Positions 63,148 through 64,000 of a DNA stretch of 64,000 bases are shown one piece after another. The notes under the pieces were generated by a model. That model was not told the DNA's origin. It did no database searches and saw only the letters and a list, made by a program, of their open reading frames with translations. The stretch's first letter is position 1, and every line of letters starts with the position of its first letter. Origin of the DNA: Paracoccus sp. N5 (lineage in GTDB: Bacteria; Pseudomonadota; Alphaproteobacteria; Rhodobacterales; Rhodobacteraceae); assembly GCF_000371965.1 (NCBI RefSeq), contig NZ_AQUO01000001.1, positions 1,110,001 through 1,174,000 of the forward strand. The letters run 5' to 3'. The position numbers and the translations under genes are program-made.

Positions 63148-64000
63148 CCCGGCGGCTGACCAGTCTTGACGACTTGCCCGCCGCTGTCGAGCGCCCGCGC
63201 TATGACCGTGCGGCGCATGGCTTCGGCATCCTGCACCTGGGGCTGGGCGCCTTCCACCGCGCCCATCAGGCGGTCCATACCGAGGACGCGCTGGGTGCCG
63301 AGGGCGGCGACTGGCGCATCCTCGGCGCCAACCTGCGCAGCCGCGAGGTGCCGGATGCGATGAACGCGCAGAACGGGCTCTATACCGTGCTGGAACGGTC
63401 CGAACAGGAGCGCGCCCGCGTGATCGGCGCGCATGGCCCGGCCATTGGCGGCGATGCGGCGGCGATCCTGCGCGCGGCCTGCGATCCTGCCATCCGCATC
63501 GTCTCGCTGACCGTCTCGGAAAAGGCCTATGGCATCGACCGCGCCGCGATGGATGCCGATGCAGCCCATCCCGCCGTCGCCGCCGACCTGGCCAATCCGC
63601 AGGCCCCGCAGGGCGTGCTGGGCCTCATCACCGCCGCGCTGGCTGCCCGCCGCGCCGCGGGGGCCGCGCCCTTCACCGTGCTGTGCTGCGACAACCTGCC
63701 CGATAACGGCGCCCTGCTGCGCGCGGGCGTGCTGGGCTTTGCCCGGCGCAGCGATCCGGCGCTGGCGGCGTGGATCGCGGAGGACGTGGCCTTCCCCGCG
63801 ACCATGGTGGACCGCATCACCCCGGCCACGACCGACAGGACGCTGGCCGATGTCGAGGCCCTGACCGGCCACCGCGATCTGGCCTGCGTCGAGACCGAGC
63901 CCTTCAGCCAATGGGTGATCGAGGACCATTTCCCGCAGGGCCGCCCCGCATGGGAGGCCGGCGGCGCCGAATTCGTCCGCGACGTGCGCGCGCATGAGGC
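63144..64000 (+). CDS. uxuB: Mannitol dehydrogenase family / fructuronate reductase (5' part, runs off the window)
   Basis: Reduces D-fructuronate to D-mannonate. 285 codons are present, open at the right edge. N-terminal Rossmann part with GILHLGLGAFHRAHQ (about 28-42), the central SLTVSEKAYGID and VLCCDNLPDNG, and VDRITPATTD. These are conserved in long-chain mannitol dehydrogenases. ATG overlaps the uxuA stop. UxuB and UxuA together feed the Entner-Doudoroff pathway through 2-keto-3-deoxy-gluconate. Confidence 0.92.
   Translation, partial: MTRRLTSLDDLPAAVERPRYDRAAHGFGILHLGLGAFHRAHQAVHTEDALGAEGGDWRILGANLRSREVPDAMNAQNGLYTVLERSEQERARVIGAHGPAIGGDAAAILRAACDPAIRIVSLTVSEKAYGIDRAAMDADAAHPAVAADLANPQAPQGVLGLITAALAARRAAGAAPFTVLCCDNLPDNGALLRAGVLGFARRSDPALAAWIAEDVAFPATMVDRITPATTDRTLADVEALTGHRDLACVETEPFSQWVIEDHFPQGRPAWEAGGAEFVRDVRAHE

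Overview
The window is a high-GC chromosomal segment from an alphaproteobacterium of the Rhodobacterales, most likely Paracoccus or a close relative. This is inferred from gene families and codon style and from a catecholate-siderophore locus of the kind expected for spermidine siderophores known from Paracoccus denitrificans; no marker gene fixes the species.

Layout. (1) 0-13.6 kb, mostly minus strand, is core genome: start of pbpC, the YcjX/YcjF pair, an RTX-repeat protein, hrpB (+), an HdeD-family protein, fmt, two alpha/beta hydrolases, a metallophosphoesterase and a lipid kinase. Short palindromic repeats sit at several gene ends. (2) 14-20 kb is a compact siderophore locus: entC-entB-entA (+) converging on a separate aryl carrier protein and entE (-), with a free-standing NRPS condensation domain (+) divergent from entE. 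The parts fit a VibH-type amide synthesis onto a polyamine. (3) 20-24.4 kb: two small membrane proteins, tRNA-Gly, cfa, gnd, tRNA-Cys. (4) 24.4-29.6 kb, directly after tRNA-Cys, is an accessory patch: gene remnants (quinone oxidoreductase, thiolase, two transposases, DUF892) mixed with intact hydrolase, DUF3182-like and TIGR02587/TIGR02588 genes.

(5) 29.6-56 kb is a large inositol/sugar catabolic region: two ABC importers, an SDR, iolG, a phytanoyl-CoA-dioxygenase-family gene, an iolD-iolE-isomerase-Gfo/Idh-iolC-small membrane protein-iolB operon, a divergent aldehyde dehydrogenase-aldolase-hydroxyacid dehydrogenase-Gfo/Idh run, an RpiR regulator and a further Gfo/Idh gene. The promoters of this region share a 14-bp palindrome, GCAA-N6-TTGC, also found in front of the RpiR gene, so they look like one regulon. 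iolA is absent; an aldolase-like domain is fused to IolC.

(6) 56-64 kb is a hexuronate/aldonate operon: GntR regulator, a three-gene TRAP transporter, L-idonate 5-dehydrogenase-like gene, an FMN alpha-hydroxyacid oxidase, uxuA and the start of uxuB, which runs off the window. No CRISPR array, rRNA or intact mobile element was seen.
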